NCBI GenBank assembly: GCA_043718225.1
Contig: JAYSWD010000097.1
Coordinates: forward strand, 1-15,631
Reading direction: 5' to 3'
Origin: Multiplicimicrobium sp043718225
GTDB taxonomy: Bacteria > Omnitrophota > Omnitrophia > Omnitrophales > Aquincolibacteriaceae
DNA length: 15,631 nt
A program made the translations under genes and the position numbers. Positions 1 through 7,505 of the stretch are shown here, piece after piece. Below the pieces are notes generated by a model that was not told where the DNA came from, did no database searches, and saw only the letters and a program-made list of their open reading frames with translations. Position 1 is the first letter of the stretch; each line of letters begins with the position of its first letter.

Positions 1-663
1 GCCAGAGAGCTTGGGAGAATCGCCATTAGTTCCATTGTAATGTTTAAGAATGCGGCGCAAAGTAAAAGCCATTTGCCTATTGTTATAACTACGTGACTCC
101 ACGATTCCCAGAGCCGTCAGCACTTTCATAACAATTTCATTAAAATCGCCGTTATGCCCCAGCACGGTATAGAGCCCAAACAAAATAATTTTGAAAACTT
201 TTCCGACACGTGCCATCACATTGGTTTTAAGCGAGATGTCTTCTTTCCAGCCATGCGGATGCGCGCCTTTTTCCAATTCGTCGATGGTAAAATCGACTTC
301 ATCCGTACCGCCAGTTGTCGGATAACGGGAGTGCACTTCGATTTGCGCGTAAAGCGGGTGTTTAAACGTTCCAAAGCGGTCGTCTTCTTCAATCAAATCT
401 GGCCATTTCGCGCGAATTTCGCCTTCTAAGTATCTTATGAAAAGATCAAAAACGTCGGTAGCTTGTTGCCGCGAATCGATGTAATACTTCTTGTGCACCA
501 CTAAAGTTTCTTCGATATTTTCAGGATTTGACAAAATTACGAAAAAACCGACTTCAACTGTGCCGCGTTTTTGCGTGATACGCAAAGCCTGCGAAATACC
601 TTGGCGAAACTGAGTAAAGTCCCGCATTGATTCAATTTTGCCCATGAGAGCGACGTTGCCGCA
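1..663 (-). other. Class II glutamine amidotransferase (Ntn hydrolase)-like domain, partial
   Basis: The domain starts at C1547-G1548 (codon 663-661) and runs off the edge. The family pattern can be followed: CGNVALMG (Cys1-Gly2); RITQKRGTVEVG, like the RGYDSAG region of GlmS; VHSRYPTTGG, where R1659 would bind glutamine; AHPHGW (1680-1685); and GHNGDF (1715-1720) giving the Asn-Gly oxyanion hole. The later Asp of GlmS (SETDTE) appears to be Asn1741. Such domains release ammonia from glutamine for GlmS, PurF, GltB or AsnB. The partner domain lies outside the window, so the acceptor is unknown. The Cys must become N-terminal to act, which implies cleavage before residue 1547. Confidence 0.65.
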
Positions 664-3600
664 AGCAGCACAATCTTCTTGCCGGGGCGGATTGATAAAA
701 TCAGAATAAAACCCTGTAATTTGCGCCAGTGCAGCAGCACCAATGGCGGCATAAAGGAAAATCGGCAAAATCGGAAGCGCCCAAATGAATCCCATCCAAA
801 AACCGGCGATGATCAATCCCGAGAAACCTATAAAACCGTATATCCAGCCGGCGCGGCGGATATATTTCATCGCGGGTTTAAGCTTCCCTTGGCTTTCAAG
901 CTTGGCCATATCTTTGCCATTCAAACGTACATAACCAGTTGCAAGCGCAGCACCTGGCAACAAGCTAACAATTACTCTCCCAAGAGTCCAGTTCGCGGTC
1001 CAGTTACGAAAACTGAAAACGGTACGAAGTTTGAATCGGGTTAATGCAGCAAACTGATGGCCCCATTCATTCAATAAAACACCAAGCAACCAACCAGCGC
1101 GATAAGCTACCATCGTGGCAATGGCCATCACACCCGTAGCAAGTACCACCCAAGAAAGGAAACCCAATCCCAAGAAGTAGACGATTCCCACGCCTCCAGC
1201 CAAGATCAAGAAATCAATAATCAATGGCCATGCACGCGATGTTTTATGCGCAGGTTCGTTTTCTTCTTTGTCATGAATAATTTGAGCTAAATCAACACCA
1301 TAACGCACCAAAGTTTTCCCATCGACCTTAAATCCGTTCTTTAAAACATCGGGATATTGCTTTTGATAAGCCTCAAACCGATTATAAAAAGCAATCAGTC
1401 TTTTGACGCTCATCTTCTGTGCTTTTTTCAGAGCAGGAAATTGTTTCAAAAACAAATAATGCGCATACTCCATAACTTTAATGTCATCGATCATATAATC
1501 TGTTTTAAAATTTTTTCTATTCTTTTTGAGATAAGCATGCAATCCGTTAACTTGCTTATTGATAGCCTTCTCCGACAAGGGGTTAGCTTTGACTAATTTT
1601 CCATAGCGCAAGAAATAACGCTGATGCTTGTCCAGTTTCTTTACAAATTTTCGATAGGACCAAAGAAAAATACGAAAACCTAAAATTGTGGCCAAAGCAC
1701 CCAATAACCATTTCACATTTTGATTTGTCCATTTTTGGATGAACTCCAAGGCGCCGACATAATCTAAACTTTTCACACGGTCAACGGCACTCACACCTAA
1801 ATTCCACAAACCATCCCACCATCCATGCAATGTATTGCCAAAACTTCCCAACCATTGCTTGACTGAACTTACAGTCTCATCGGAAATGATTTTTCCTTTA
1901 GCAGCCACCTGGCGTTCGCGTTCCGCTTGTACGGCAGCATCAGCCTGTTTTTGACGTTCCTGTTCAGCCGCGATTTGGTGCTGCCGTTCTACTTCCGCTT
2001 TTGCATCCGCTGCTTCTTGCTTAACCGCCTTATCTGCGGCATCGTTCGCTGGTTTTTTTTCGGATTGAGCGATAATTTTTTCGATGGTCTTATCCAAATC
2101 AGTCTTCAACTTTTTCATGCGTTTTTGTGTAGCTTCACCCGCCTGAACGGCTTCGGAATATCCGTCTGTTTTGGCTTTTTTGGTAAGGTCATCGACGCTT
2201 ACGCTTGCAGATTCGAATAAACTGCGGCTTTCCGAAATCTGATCCTGAATATCAGCGGGAAAAACCGTTCCACCGGCTATTTTCTGCAGATTCGTTACCA
2301 GCGCTTCAGAGCCCTGCAGCATGCGGCTAATCTCAGCTTTAGCTTTTTGAATTGCGGCGGCCTTTTCCTGAAGCTCCTGTTCCTGCTGAGCCATTTGATG
2401 TTGTTGTTCTTGCTGCTGCCTGAGCCGAGCTTTTGCTATGCTTTCGGAAACACCTCCACTCACAGTTCCGGCGATGGGATTTTGAGTTTGCGTCATCCAA
2501 AGCTCCTGATGGCGCATCCATTGGGACAACGGAAACTGCACCGGGCCATAAACTCCAAACATACCGACGGGATTTGCAGGATCAACAAAGCTCAACACAC
2601 GCTGTGTGGCCTGCGTTGCCGTTGCCGGTGGAATTGTTCCGGATGGAACAGGCACGGCTACCGGCGGGTTGGATACTTTTGGCGGGGCCGAAACTGATGG
2701 CGCAACCTCAGGAGGCTCTGTCATTTTCGGAGCAAGAACCGGAGCGGCAACGGGCAGTTTTTTGCCGGTTACCATTTGATAAAAAACAGCAGAATCTCCT
2801 TTCGACGCTTGAAGAGCATTGCGTACATTTTTAATCGCGATATTGGTCGGACTCTTATCTTTCCAACCCCAAACACCATCCGCTCCCCATTTGCCAAGCG
2901 CAGCGGGATTTTGCGTAACTTCTAAATAATTTTTTTGAAACTTTTGAACTAATTTCCATTCCGGCGCGTGGGACTTCACTTTTTTACTGATGCCCGGGCC
3001 AATTTTTGATTTGGAATGATTAATTGCCTCAATACTCGCCATTAGTTTTTCTGCACGGGCTTGCGACTGGAGATTGGGAACGACCGCTGTTTGCTGCGCA
3101 AAAGCACTAATGGGGCCGAAAAAAACCGCGAATAAAAAACTGATCAGCGCTGTCCGCCACAAACTTGAGCGGATTACCGTGGGGCGCCTTTCAATTATCG
3201 GTTTTTCGATTTGTCCGGTCGACTTCAGTGCGCGTACTTCCGAACGCACTAAATCGGTTTCTTTTTGCACAGGCAAAAGACCCGGCGGCAAAAGTTTCCC
3301 GAGGTTTTTGATTGGTCTTGGTACCCCGGCAGAAGAGGCCGCCGGCGAGACTAAATTGTGAGAACGCATTTCAGATTTTTGGATTTGAATGGACCAAGGC
3401 GTACCGGAAAAAGCTATGTACCCGCGGCCTTCACCGCCCCCTCTTCGCAGACGTAAATTAACAAAACCTAAAAAAGAAGTCGAAATGGTTCCATGTGCAG
3501 TTCCGCCTAAATTATTAAACCCTTCCATCCGCACATTGCTCCACCAACTTTGAGAAAGAGCCGTTACCCCTAAAAAATTCTGCGCAGGCATGGCCTGAAC

Positions 3601-5301
3601 CGCCGAGAAGGCGGCAAGCAAAGATGTTGTGCCCAGAGCAAATGCGGCCTGATCACCTCTCAACCCTAAAAAACCGACGCTCAATTCTGGAAAAGAGCGT
3701 GCGGTTTGAAGCTCAAAAGGCACACGCTGTGAACGCTTCGCGGCAAGCATCGACTGCCGTAGAATTTTTTCAAAAAAACCGGTATCGCCATCCAGCGCTT
3801 TCTCATAAGCAATACGTTCAGATACTTCCTGCTCACGACGGATCACCGGACGAATCGTAACAAAAGAAATTGAGCGTTCGCGCAAGTCGCGTTCAAGTCC
3901 GGGCGTATGAAAACCGCCGGCATAAATCAAAACCGGTTTTGAACCCGCGTTTTGAACTATTTTTTCCGTATTGGCGGCAAGCACTGTGTCACGCTCTAAC
4001 GCCAAAGCGTAAAATTCAAACCAAGATGACCAAGTTTCATTGTTGAAAAGTTTTTGCCAGCTGTCATCGCCGGTTTGAACGCGATACCGCTTTAAGAATC
4101 CAAGAATTTTTTCGGCTGTCTCCTGACTCAAAAATTCAGCGTGATCTCTTTCATAACGCGCCGCATCTTCCGGTGCCCATTCGAGTTTTTCCCACGCCGT
4201 CATTAAATCCGTCCAGCCGCTTAAACGATCCAGCCATAATTGTTCGTTGGTTTGAAGCAAGCTGCGGCGGAAAGCGGCGTCCAGCATTTTAAATTCGGAA
4301 ATCAGATTTTCATCCAGCTTGCAGGAAAGCTCCATCACACGCAGCCATTCGATTAACTTCGGATAAGCGGCATTCAATTCGCGGCGGTTGAATTGTTCTT
4401 TTAGCCAGCTGATTTGAGCCGGATTCGATTTTAAAGCAAGATTAAGAAGCCCCACGCGCAGCTCGGTATCTTTAACGCGGCGAAATTCGCGCATTAAAAC
4501 CGCGCCGTCCATTTTTTCCATACTTTTTTCAAGCTCGCTATAAATTGTGATTTGCGGATAATCGATTAAATCCGCGTTTTGCTTGCGCGCATAATCCAAA
4601 AGCGGCTTGATCCAGCCTTCAGTGCTTTCACTTTGCGCGGGAATAAGCGAGGTGTAATTCAAATAAGCGGCGGGCATAACCTGCGAAATGATGCCCTTAA
4701 GAACACGCTTCCAGGCATTGAGGCGGCTTTGCATTTCGACGCGGCGCGCGCGGATATCCCGATCGACTTGCAGATGACGATGGTACAAATCTTTATCTTC
4801 TAAACCAAAAAGACGGATGGGCGCGGCTGATTTCACGCGCGAAAGCGCAAATTCGGCGGCACCGATTTGGTGTTTATCCAAAAGAAATTGAAAAACAGAG
4901 CCGCGTACTTGCTCCTGAGGATAGCGTGTCGCCCAGTCATGCCATAACTCACCGGAAGCACCTTCAATACCGACGGCACGAATGTCAAATTTGTCGATTA
5001 GCTGCGTCATGGCGGCCGCGGCATTCTCCTGAGCTTCGCGGTGAAAGTGCGCGTCTTGAATCAAAAAAACAGTCGCGGATTTTTTACCTTGAAAAGAACG
5101 GATGATTTTTCCCGAACCGGGATGAAGCTGGATTTTTTTGCCGTGAACGACAAAGTCTTCGGCGCCGCGATTAAAGGATTGAGAAACAGCGCTTTGAAAA
5201 AAACTGGGAGAGGGGTTGGCAAAAGCGATGTCCTGCGCTATAAACGCAAGAATTACAATCACCGAAATAACTTTAAAGACGACCCTATTTTTGAACCCCA
5301 T
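1..5301 (-). CDS. Giant multidomain membrane protein, N-terminal 1,767 residues (3' end beyond window)
   Basis: I read one uninterrupted frame from the ATG at 5301-5299 to the left edge without a stop. The start is supported by a G-rich ribosome-site-like run just upstream (5303-5309) and by a signal peptide: basic n-region, hydrophobic residues about 10-27, then AFA before Asn29. Domains in order: TIKI/ChaN/EreA-like, about 73-488 (QDAH 82-85, E113, R437-D438, GGFH 462-465); unknown segment 489-640; KSEMR 642-646 and RSEVR 686-690; second signal-peptide-like stretch 712-737 ending AFA-QQ; Pro-rich linker about 850-896; Gln/Glu/Lys-rich coiled coil about 953-1135; membrane helix about 1196-1215; M50-like membrane region about 1358-1535 with NEWGH 1411-1415; class II glutamine amidotransferase-like domain from C1547 onward. 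Overall function is not known. It probably acts at the inner membrane and outside it. An Omnitrophota-type giant protein is my best guess. Confidence 0.88.
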   Translation of the reverse strand, partial: MGFKNRVVFKVISVIVILAFIAQDIAFANPSPSFFQSAVSQSFNRGAEDFVVHGKKIQLHPGSGKIIRSFQGKKSATVFLIQDAHFHREAQENAAAAMTQLIDKFDIRAVGIEGASGELWHDWATRYPQEQVRGSVFQFLLDKHQIGAAEFALSRVKSAAPIRLFGLEDKDLYHRHLQVDRDIRARRVEMQSRLNAWKRVLKGIISQVMPAAYLNYTSLIPAQSESTEGWIKPLLDYARKQNADLIDYPQITIYSELEKSMEKMDGAVLMREFRRVKDTELRVGLLNLALKSNPAQISWLKEQFNRRELNAAYPKLIEWLRVMELSCKLDENLISEFKMLDAAFRRSLLQTNEQLWLDRLSGWTDLMTAWEKLEWAPEDAARYERDHAEFLSQETAEKILGFLKRYRVQTGDDSWQKLFNNETWSSWFEFYALALERDTVLAANTEKIVQNAGSKPVLIYAGGFHTPGLERDLRERSISFVTIRPVIRREQEVSERIAYEKALDGDTGFFEKILRQSMLAAKRSQRVPFELQTARSFPELSVGFLGLRGDQAAFALGTTSLLAAFSAVQAMPAQNFLGVTALSQSWWSNVRMEGFNNLGGTAHGTISTSFLGFVNLRLRRGGGEGRGYIAFSGTPWSIQIQKSEMRSHNLVSPAASSAGVPRPIKNLGKLLPPGLLPVQKETDLVRSEVRALKSTGQIEKPIIERRPTVIRSSLWRTALISFLFAVFFGPISAFAQQTAVVPNLQSQARAEKLMASIEAINHSKSKIGPGISKKVKSHAPEWKLVQKFQKNYLEVTQNPAALGKWGADGVWGWKDKSPTNIAIKNVRNALQASKGDSAVFYQMVTGKKLPVAAPVLAPKMTEPPEVAPSVSAPPKVSNPPVAVPVPSGTIPPATATQATQRVLSFVDPANPVGMFGVYGPVQFPLSQWMRHQELWMTQTQNPIAGTVSGGVSESIAKARLRQQQEQQHQMAQQEQELQEKAAAIQKAKAEISRMLQGSEALVTNLQKIAGGTVFPADIQDQISESRSLFESASVSVDDLTKKAKTDGYSEAVQAGEATQKRMKKLKTDLDKTIEKIIAQSEKKPANDAADKAVKQEAADAKAEVERQHQIAAEQERQKQADAAVQAERERQVAAKGKIISDETVSSVKQWLGSFGNTLHGWWDGLWNLGVSAVDRVKSLDYVGALEFIQKWTNQNVKWLLGALATILGFRIFLWSYRKFVKKLDKHQRYFLRYGKLVKANPLSEKAINKQVNGLHAYLKKNRKNFKTDYMIDDIKVMEYAHYLFLKQFPALKKAQKMSVKRLIAFYNRFEAYQKQYPDVLKNGFKVDGKTLVRYGVDLAQIIHDKEENEPAHKTSRAWPLIIDFLILAGGVGIVYFLGLGFLSWVVLATGVMAIATMVAYRAGWLLGVLLNEWGHQFAALTRFKLRTVFSFRNWTANWTLGRVIVSLLPGAALATGYVRLNGKDMAKLESQGKLKPAMKYIRRAGWIYGFIGFSGLIIAGFWMGFIWALPILPIFLYAAIGAAALAQITGFYSDFINPPRQEDCAACGNVALMGKIESMRDFTQFRQGISQALRITQKRGTVEVGFFVILSNPENIEETLVVHKKYYIDSRQQATDVFDLFIRYLEGEIRAKWPDLIEEDDRFGTFKHPLYAQIEVHSRYPTTGGTDEVDFTIDELEKGAHPHGWKEDISLKTNVMARVGKVFKIILFGLYTVLGHNGDFNEIVMKVLTALGIVESRSYNNRQMAFTLRRILKHYNGTNGDSPKLSG
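697..1230 (-). other. M50 (site-2 protease)-like membrane region with NEWGH in place of HEWGH
   Basis: Residues about 1358-1535 hold several hydrophobic helices. The motif LLNEWGHQFAAL (1409-1420) sits where M50 metalloproteases have HExxH inside a helix. It is followed by a GYVRLNG strand (1456-1462) and a helix pair starting IRRAGW (1481 on), as in site-2 proteases. The first zinc His is Asn (AAT at 1069-1071, one base from CAT). Without that ligand, zinc chemistry is doubtful, so the region may be a pseudoprotease. I did not find the distal Asp-Gly zinc motif of M50 enzymes with confidence. Confidence 0.45.
3091..3168 (-). other. Internal signal-peptide-like / membrane segment
   Basis: Residues 712-737 read as a basic start (R716) followed by a hydrophobic stretch, LISFLFAVFFGPISAFA, and then QQ. 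This is the layout of a signal peptide with an A-x-A cleavage site, yet it lies 700 residues into the chain and 22 residues after the RSEVR motif. The N-terminal signal also ends in AFA. It could work as a plain transmembrane helix. A once separate secreted protein fused to the first is equally possible. Confidence 0.55.
3232..3378 (-). other. KSEMR and RSEVR variants of the junction motif (left giant protein)
   Basis: KSEMR (3364-3378) and RSEVR (3232-3246) flank a Pro/Ser-containing linker between the first exported part and the internal signal-like segment. They differ from the exact motif by one residue each. Confidence 0.55.
3838..5085 (-). other. TIKI/ChaN/EreA-superfamily-like domain in the left giant protein
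   Basis: Residues about 73-488. The beta strand VFLIQDAH (78-85) is followed by IRAVGIEG with E113. Near the end come an Arg-Asp pair (437-438) and the strand VLIYAGGFH (457-465). This order (His motif, Glu, distal Arg, second GxxH) is that of the TIKI/TraB/ChaN/EreA superfamily, whose known members include metalloproteases, a haem-binding protein and an erythromycin esterase. The first motif is QDAH instead of the usual GxxH. The helical middle (about 180-430) resembles nothing I recognise. The domain directly follows the signal peptide, so it is probably exported. The assignment rests on motif order only. Confidence 0.45.
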
Positions 5302-5332
5302 ATCCCCCCTAAAAACAAATCTCACTTCAGAT

Positions 5333-5812
5333 TCAGTGAAACTTCCCCAAGTTTCTCATTAAAGACTGAATTTCCTGGCTTGTGGCCCCATACCGGCATG
5401 CAAGACCAAGCGCGTCGCGCGCGTTCTCATAACGTTCTTCAGACAAACACTTCCCAAATTGTTGAAGCGCCGTCATTCTCAAAAATGATTGGAGAGCCTT
5501 CAGCGAGATGCCACGCGGTCGCGTTGCGCGCGCGACCCGGTTTCGGATGCAAGGCGTACGCGACGAAGGCGTAGTCAAAGCTACGTCAAGGAGCGAGAAC
5601 GCAGCAGACGACCGGGTCCCGCCGCAACCCAAATGGGACACGGATCTTTTGATCCGAACCCTTCGTCTCTCGTCTTTGACGTATCTCATTGGATACGCCT
5701 GCATTCTCGTTCCTCGGCTCGGACCAAAATTTCTCGTGTCGCGACCATGTGACATCTCGCTGGAGGCTCTTGTCCCGGTACGCGGTGCGAATGCTTGCTT
5801 TTCACTTAACAC
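5333..5812 (-). pseudogene. Possible remnant of a small gene interrupted by a repeat
   Basis: The 3' part of this frame, about 5333-5475, reads like a protein end (KCLSEERYENARDALGLACRYG, residue pattern amphipathic) and stops 31 nt before the giant gene. The middle overlaps the inverted repeat at 5494-5769 and reads as Arg-rich nonsense. The upstream end has an excellent ribosome site, GAGGAGGT at 5811-5818. With normal spacing it serves the GTG at 5803-5805, which is in a different frame and stops at 5686 after 39 codons. One reading is a small gene split and frameshifted by the repeat. Another is non-coding leader with chance frames. I do not recognise a family. Confidence 0.25.
5494..5769. 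repeat. Divergent inverted repeat, about 276 bp, with two conserved blocks per arm
   Basis: The outer block at 5494-5523 (starting GAGCCTTCAGCGAGATG) matches the reverse complement of 5740-5769 at 26 of 30 bases. An inner block at 5568-5601 (GGCGTA, short loop, TACGTCAA, then GAGCGAGAACG) resembles the reverse complement of 5664-5699 (GGCGTA, loop, TACGTCAA, GACGAGAGACG). The inner blocks are themselves small hairpins. Near the centre is a perfect hairpin, CGGATC TTTT GATCCG, at 5641-5656. No transposase is present. The form suits two diverged copies of a dispersed REP/MITE-like element in opposite orientation. Confidence 0.6.
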
Positions 5813-5818
5813 CTCCTC
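5811..5818 (-). promoter_or_regulatory. Strong Shine-Dalgarno site without a convincing gene
   Basis: GAGGAGGT is followed after a short gap by a GTG codon at 5803-5805 (GGAGG, six bases, GTG). This is the best ribosome site seen in the window, but the frame it opens ends after 39 codons inside the inverted repeat. It may mark a leader peptide or the surviving start of a broken gene. Confidence 0.5.
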
Positions 5819-5863
5819 TGAACTTGTGAAAACTTATTAAAATCATTTATCTAACGTTTATAT

Positions 5864-5883
5864 AGATGCATGGATCATGCCAA
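5864..5883 (-). promoter_or_regulatory. Candidate sigma-54 (-24/-12) promoter upstream of the left giant gene
   Basis: On the minus strand the sequence TTGGCATGATCCATGCAT has GG at 5881-5880 and GC at 5869-5868, separated by exactly ten bases. It matches TTGGCAyG-N4-wTGCW, the RpoN consensus, at nearly every position. Transcription would begin near 5856, about 40 bases before the GAGGAGGT site and about 555 bases before the giant gene start. A sigma-70 reading (TTGGCA, 15 bp, TATAAA) is also possible but its spacing is short. Confidence 0.4.
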
Positions 5884-6058
5884 CTTATATTTTTTCCATA
5901 AGTCGTTTCTATGCTTGAGCTTACTGATGTAGTGTAAAAGCTGACGAGGACGCGAACTTAGTAATATGTGGAAACTACTTCATTTTTGGAGATAAGAGGG
6001 CTGGAATACAAAAGCGCAGTTATCCGAAGATACTTGCATTGAGAAAGCTAAATAACTA

Positions 6059-6089
6059 AACCTTCCCAACCCCCGGCGTTAGGAAGGTT
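6059..6089. other. Hairpin of unknown role
   Basis: AACCTTCC at 6059-6066 pairs perfectly with GGAAGGTT at 6082-6089, and AAC/GTT can extend the stem inside after one mismatch. On the minus strand it is followed by TTTAGTTATTT, a weak T-rich tail. It lies beyond the helicase terminator and could be a back-up terminator or part of a leader. The rest of 5890-6135 shows nothing I can name. Confidence 0.3.
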
Positions 6090-6136
6090 CTAACAATTAT
6101 GACTTTTAAGACACACCAAGATAAAACTGCTGCGCA

Positions 6137-6173
6137 AAGAAAAAAAGCCCGCACAATAAGTTGTGCGGGCTTT
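6137..6173 (-). terminator. Intrinsic terminator of the DEAD-box helicase gene
   Basis: A 13-bp perfect stem (AAAGCCCGCACAA at 6144-6156 with TTGTGCGGGCTTT at 6161-6173) closes a four-base loop. On the minus strand it is followed by a run of T (complement of the A-rich 6136-6146). It begins 24 bases after the helicase stop codon. It should also insulate the left giant gene from read-through. Confidence 0.9.
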
Positions 6174-6197
6174 AAAAATAATTCTTAAAATTAACGC

Positions 6198-7499
6198 TTA
6201 ACGACGACCACGTGGGCCGAAAGAACGGCCTCCACCACCGAAACCACCGCGGCCACGACCGCCGCCAAAACCACCGCGACTCATCGTACGAGGAGCGAGG
6301 CGACTCGAAGAACCGCGGCTGCGATCAGGAAATTTTGCAGAAGGAACATCCGGATGCTCAAGAACAGCAAGTTGCTTTTGAACCAAACGTTCTATGCGTG
6401 CCACTTCCATATATTGATCAGGCATAGCGAAAGTGACCGCGCGGCCATGATGCCCGGCACGCCCTGTGCGACCGATACGATGAACGTAATTGTCGAGATC
6501 ATCGGGAAGATCATAGTTCACGACGAGCTCGATCGCCTGAACGTCAATGCCGCGTGAAGCGATATCCGTCGCGACAAGCACACGATAGCGGCCTGTCTTA
6601 AACCCATCCAGCGCTTCGCGGCGCTGTCCGAGCGTGCGGTCCGAATGAATTTGCGCCACATTAATTCCCGCATGATGCAAGCCGCGCGCGATTTTAACCG
6701 CGCCGATTTTCGTGCGTGAAAAAATAAGAACGCTTCCCTTTGAAGTTTCGAGAAGCTTCACAAGCAAGCCGTTTTTGTTCTCCTTGGCGACAATATACAT
6801 TTCTTGCGTTACAAGATCCGATGTCGTTCCGGGCTTTGCGATTTCAACGTAAGCCGGAAGTTGAAGATAAGTGGAAGCCAATTGCATGATTTTTGGCGGC
6901 ATTGTCGCTGAAAAAAGCATGGTCTGACGTTCTTTTGGAATCTGTTTCATCACCTGACGAATTTGAGGCTCAAACCCCATATCAAACATGCGATCCGCTT
7001 CATCCAAAACAAGACAGTTCACATCGCCTAAATTAATCGTGCGCTGTTCCATGTGGTCGAGCAATCGTCCGGGAGTCGCGAGAATAATACGCGGCTGGCG
7101 GCGAAGCGCCTGAACCTGCATATGCATCGAAGCTCCGCCGATTAAAAGCGCGGTGCGCATATTAAACTTGGGCGCGATTTTATTCATGGTTTCTTCAACT
7201 TGAGCGGCCAACTCACGCGTCGGAACCACAACCAAGCCTTTGCCTTTCATGGCGGCCAAGCGCATAATCATCGGAATGGCGAACGCAAGTGTTTTGCCGG
7301 TACCGGTTTGAGCGATACCGATTAAGTCCTTACCCTCAATCGCAGGAGGTAAAGCCTGATATTGAATGGGTGTCGGATGCTTAAATTGCATCTTATCGAG
7401 AATTTCCAGGATCATTGGCGCAATGCCAAGTCCATCAAAAGAGTGCTGATTTTGTACCGGGACAGCAGCAGAATCCGGAGTTTTTGTAGTTGTATTCAT
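6198..7499 (-). CDS. DEAD-box ATP-dependent RNA helicase, RhlE-like, with Gly/Arg-rich tail
   Basis: This is a complete 433-residue helicase that unwinds or remodels short RNA duplexes using ATP, typically in ribosome assembly, cold adaptation or RNA decay in the cytoplasm. All core motifs are present: Q motif (F21 to Q46), motif I AQTGTGKT 63-70, Ia PTRELA 93-98, GG 121-122, TPGR 142-145, DEAD 166-169, SAT 197-199, ATDIASRGID 310-319 and HRIGRTGRAG 340-349. Residues about 395-433 form a basic RGG/Gly-rich tail, a common RNA-binding addition. The family assignment is firm. RhlE rather than another subgroup is inferred from overall layout and length. The ATG at 7499-7497 has no clear Shine-Dalgarno but a TATAAT box six bases upstream. 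The gene stands alone between two giant genes and ends at a strong terminator. Confidence 0.96.
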   Translation of the reverse strand: MNTTTKTPDSAAVPVQNQHSFDGLGIAPMILEILDKMQFKHPTPIQYQALPPAIEGKDLIGIAQTGTGKTLAFAIPMIMRLAAMKGKGLVVVPTRELAAQVEETMNKIAPKFNMRTALLIGGASMHMQVQALRRQPRIILATPGRLLDHMEQRTINLGDVNCLVLDEADRMFDMGFEPQIRQVMKQIPKERQTMLFSATMPPKIMQLASTYLQLPAYVEIAKPGTTSDLVTQEMYIVAKENKNGLLVKLLETSKGSVLIFSRTKIGAVKIARGLHHAGINVAQIHSDRTLGQRREALDGFKTGRYRVLVATDIASRGIDVQAIELVVNYDLPDDLDNYVHRIGRTGRAGHHGRAVTFAMPDQYMEVARIERLVQKQLAVLEHPDVPSAKFPDRSRGSSSRLAPRTMSRGGFGGGRGRGGFGGGGRSFGPRGRR

Positions 7500-7505
7500 C
7501 CGGGC

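Noticed and set aside
1..5301. Possible frameshift breaking the left giant gene into several genes
   Set aside because: Reading codon by codon from 5301 gives exactly 1,767 codons to position 1 with no stop, and domain signatures stay in the same frame.
5041..5574. 177-codon plus-strand frame
   Set aside because: It is antisense to the signal peptide and start of the left giant gene and then runs into the repeat; composition is unlike a protein.
5489..5840. Arg-rich plus-strand frames across the intergenic repeat
   Set aside because: They arise from the GC-rich inverted repeat; no ribosome site and no conserved pattern.
5941..5960. CTGACGAGGACGCGAAC, reminiscent of a hammerhead ribozyme core
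   Set aside because: No proper stem II, GAAA segment or cleavage-site stems could be drawn.
6059..6089. Main terminator for a gene on the plus strand
   Set aside because: No plus-strand gene precedes it and the T-run is missing on that strand; kept only as a hairpin of unknown role.
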